Origin: an uncultured Roseovarius sp.
GTDB taxonomy: Bacteria > Pseudomonadota > Alphaproteobacteria > Rhodobacterales > Rhodobacteraceae
Assembly: GCA_947503145.1 (NCBI GenBank)
Contig: CANNCP010000004.1
Span: forward strand, 124,001-188,000
DNA length: 64,000 nucleotides
Reading direction: 5' to 3'
The notes under the pieces were generated by a model. The model was not told the DNA's origin, did not search any database, and worked only from the letters and a program-made list of their open reading frames with translations. Below are positions 62,525-64,000 of this stretch, piece by piece; within the stretch, counting starts at the first letter, position 1; the number at the start of each line of letters is the position of its first letter. Position numbers and translations under genes: made by a program.

Positions 62525-63600
62525 CGGCCTGCCAGCGCCGAGCCGTCGCGTGGCCGGAATGCCACCATCGCGGCGCTGCCCTTGGCAAACGGGTGATCGT
62601 CAATCATGTTTAGCGCCTGCAACTGCGTGTCGCCGACCCGAACGAAATAGCGCACGGTCTGGCCCTGATAATCCACCGTCTCCACTGTGGCGGGTGCGGT
62701 GATCATCCCCTCGGGCGCGCTGCCTTCCTTCATCACCTGCAGCTTTTCGGCGCGCAACACCAGCTTGGCCGGGCCTGCACCAGCGACGCGCAAGGATTTT
62801 TCTACTGGCAAGTGAACCTTGCCAAAAAGTGTTGTCAGCAAAACGGCCCCCTTCGGGCCAGCCTCCAGGCATTCGGCCTCCAGCACGTTGGACGCGCCGA
62901 GAAAATTGGCGACAAATTCGCTGGACGGGTTGTTATAGACCTCCTGGGGCGCACCGACCTGTTCGATGCGCCCGGCGCTCATCACCACGATATGATCCGA
63001 CATCGCCAGCGCTTCTGACTGGTCATGAGTGACAAAGACGGTGGTGACGCCGATCTGGTCCTGAATGCGCTTCAGTTCTACCCGCATGTCCTCCCGCAGG
63101 TTAGCGTCGAGCGCCGACAAGGGTTCATCCAGCAGCAGAACGTCCGGCTCGATCACGATGGCACGCGCCAGCGCGATACGCTGTTGCTGCCCGCCAGACA
63201 ATTCCTTGGGATAACGGGCACCGACATCCGGCAGTTGCACCAGATCCAGCGCCGCCTGCATCTTGCCGGGAATATCGCTGCTGGGGATATCGCGATATTT
63301 TAGCCCGAATACGATGTTTTCCGCCACTGTCTTGTGCGGGAAAAGTGCGTAGTTCTGAAACACGATGCCGAGGTTGCGCTTGTGAATCGGCACGTCATTG
63401 ACGCGCCGCCCGCCAATCAGGATCTCGCCCTCTGTCGGATCAAGCAGCCCGGCGATCATCCGCAGGTTCGTTGTCTTGCCGCAGCCCGACGGGCCCAGCA
63501 GCGTCACGAATGCCCCCTCGGGGATTTCCAGATCGGTCTGGTGCACGGCAGTAAAGCTGCCAAAGCGCTTGACGATATTTTTCAGGGTGACAGAGCTCAT
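62521..63600 (-). CDS. PotA-like ABC transporter ATP-binding protein
   Basis: The 359-aa ATPase has Walker A (GPSGCGKTT), Q-loop (NYALFPHKTV), signature LSGGQQQRIALARA, Walker B (LLLDEPLSALD) and a C-terminal TOBE region, the pattern of polyamine/spermidine-putrescine importers. I start at ATG 63600 (MSSVTLKN); an ATG three codons upstream has GAGG only two bases away. It overlaps the aminotransferase by four bases. Permease genes are not in the window. Confidence 0.9.
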   Translation of the reverse strand: MSSVTLKNIVKRFGSFTAVHQTDLEIPEGAFVTLLGPSGCGKTTNLRMIAGLLDPTEGEILIGGRRVNDVPIHKRNLGIVFQNYALFPHKTVAENIVFGLKYRDIPSSDIPGKMQAALDLVQLPDVGARYPKELSGGQQQRIALARAIVIEPDVLLLDEPLSALDANLREDMRVELKRIQDQIGVTTVFVTHDQSEALAMSDHIVVMSAGRIEQVGAPQEVYNNPSSEFVANFLGASNVLEAECLEAGPKGAVLLTTLFGKVHLPVEKSLRVAGAGPAKLVLRAEKLQVMKEGSAPEGMITAPATVETVDYQGQTVRYFVRVGDTQLQALNMIDDHPFAKGSAAMVAFRPRDGSALAGR

Positions 63601-63640
63601 GGCGGGCATGTCCTCGGGCGGTTTATTTAAGTGGTAAATA

Positions 63641-63667
63641 CCCGCCCCGGGCCTGACCCGGGGCGGG
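63641..63667 (-). other. perfect 11-bp hairpin between binding-protein and ATPase genes
   Basis: CCCGCCCCGGG (63641-63651) and CCCGGGGCGGG (63657-63667) are perfect arms with a five-base loop. It starts eight bases past the binding-protein stop. Such stems commonly protect the mRNA of the abundant binding protein or partly stop transcription before the downstream genes. Confidence 0.65.
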
Positions 63668-63674
63668 CCGGATA

Positions 63675-64000
63675 TCAGTAGCCCTTCTGCACCCGGCCAA
63701 AGGTCTTGGACCACTCCGCCTCGTTACCGTTCCAATAGCCGGGATCGGCAAAGGTCAGCTGTTCCAGCGTGCCCGTGGGGTCAAAGGCGGGCAAGGTCGG
63801 GATCTTGGCCCCGAGATCGACCTTGGTCGGGTCCAGCGCGGGTGGATAGTTCTGGCCTTCGGCCACCGCGATCGAGGTTGCGGGTGCCAGCATGAAGTTC
63901 AGCAGTTCTTCGCAGGGTTCCATCGGGCTGCCCTTCATCACATAAATGCATTCCTGCCAGGCAAAGCTGCTGGGCGGGTCCATATAGCCGATATCATGGC
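63675..64000 (-). CDS. ABC transporter solute-binding protein, C-terminal part (cut by window edge)
   Basis: The last 108 codons of a PotD/spermidine-putrescine-type binding protein are present, with GYMDPPSSFAWQECIYVMKG, then EELLNFMLAPATSIAVAEGQNYPPA and WSKTFGRVQKGY at the end. The N-terminal part lies beyond base 64000. It would bind the imported substrate in the periplasm and deliver it to the ABC importer whose ATPase gene follows. Confidence 0.8.
   Translation of the reverse strand, partial: HDIGYMDPPSSFAWQECIYVMKGSPMEPCEELLNFMLAPATSIAVAEGQNYPPALDPTKVDLGAKIPTLPAFDPTGTLEQLTFADPGYWNGNEAEWSKTFGRVQKGY

Noticed and set aside
1-64000. CRISPR arrays, tRNA/rRNA genes, insertion sequences or prophage
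   Set aside because: No regularly spaced repeats, transposase or integrase motifs, tRNA-like cloverleafs or rRNA segments were found by reading both strands.

Overview
This window is high-GC chromosomal DNA that reads as Rhodobacterales (roseobacter group). The evidence is a murC-murG-ftsW fragment, a Paracoccus-type sox cluster, a NarK1-NarK2 fusion beside a NarR-type regulator, a Pha/Mnh cation antiporter with fused A and B subunits, and a roseobacter-type porin. I saw no tRNA, rRNA, CRISPR array, insertion sequence or prophage. Both ends cut genes: murC at the left and an ABC solute-binding protein at the right.

Layout. 1-2.5 kb: cell-wall and division genes (murC', murG, ftsW). 2.5-9.7 kb: housekeeping and small redox genes (truncated peroxiredoxin, HI0933-like flavoprotein, AhpD-like protein, map, sfsA, a MoaB/CinA-like protein, GNAT, peroxidase-related AhpD protein, OmpA-like protein). 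9.8-12.2 kb: a NodU/TobZ-type carbamoyltransferase with DUF5989-like and SxtJ-like membrane partners. 12.5-29.0 kb: thiosulfate/sulfide oxidation. The order is yeeE-soxR-soxS on the minus strand, then soxVWXYZABCDEF-DUF302-yeeE on the plus strand, then yeeE-soxH-soxG on the minus strand. 29.2-44.0 kb: an unknown 441-aa protein, a Crp/Fnr regulator, then narK-narGHJI with a parvulin-type isomerase, beta-carbonic anhydrase and moeA. 44.0-51.1 kb: a lipoprotein, two sulfotransferases, a porin, a class II aldolase, a histone-deacetylase-fold amidohydrolase and sulfopyruvate-decarboxylase-like comDE. 51.4-57.4 kb: the Mnh/Pha antiporter. 57.7-64 kb: a tightly coupled operon holding an ABC transporter, class III aminotransferase, BKACE enzyme, GNAT, deacetylase and FAD oxidoreductase.

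How it fits together. Thiosulfate enters through YeeE/YedE carriers and is oxidised on the SoxYZ carrier by SoxXA, SoxB and SoxCD. SoxV and SoxW/SoxS keep periplasmic thiols reduced. SoxR, an ArsR-family sensor with a Cys42/Cys108 pair, probably represses the cluster. Three similar AT-rich elements (soxS-soxV gap, ahead of soxX, ahead of soxG) look like its operators. Nitrate respiration could supply the electron sink, and moeA would supply molybdenum cofactor for NarG and possibly SoxC.

The least explained part is the right-hand operon. Its deacetylase, transaminase and beta-keto-acid cleavage enzyme suggest catabolism of an imported N-acetylated amine or beta-amino acid. That pathway is inference. 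All family names come from reading motifs; no search was run.
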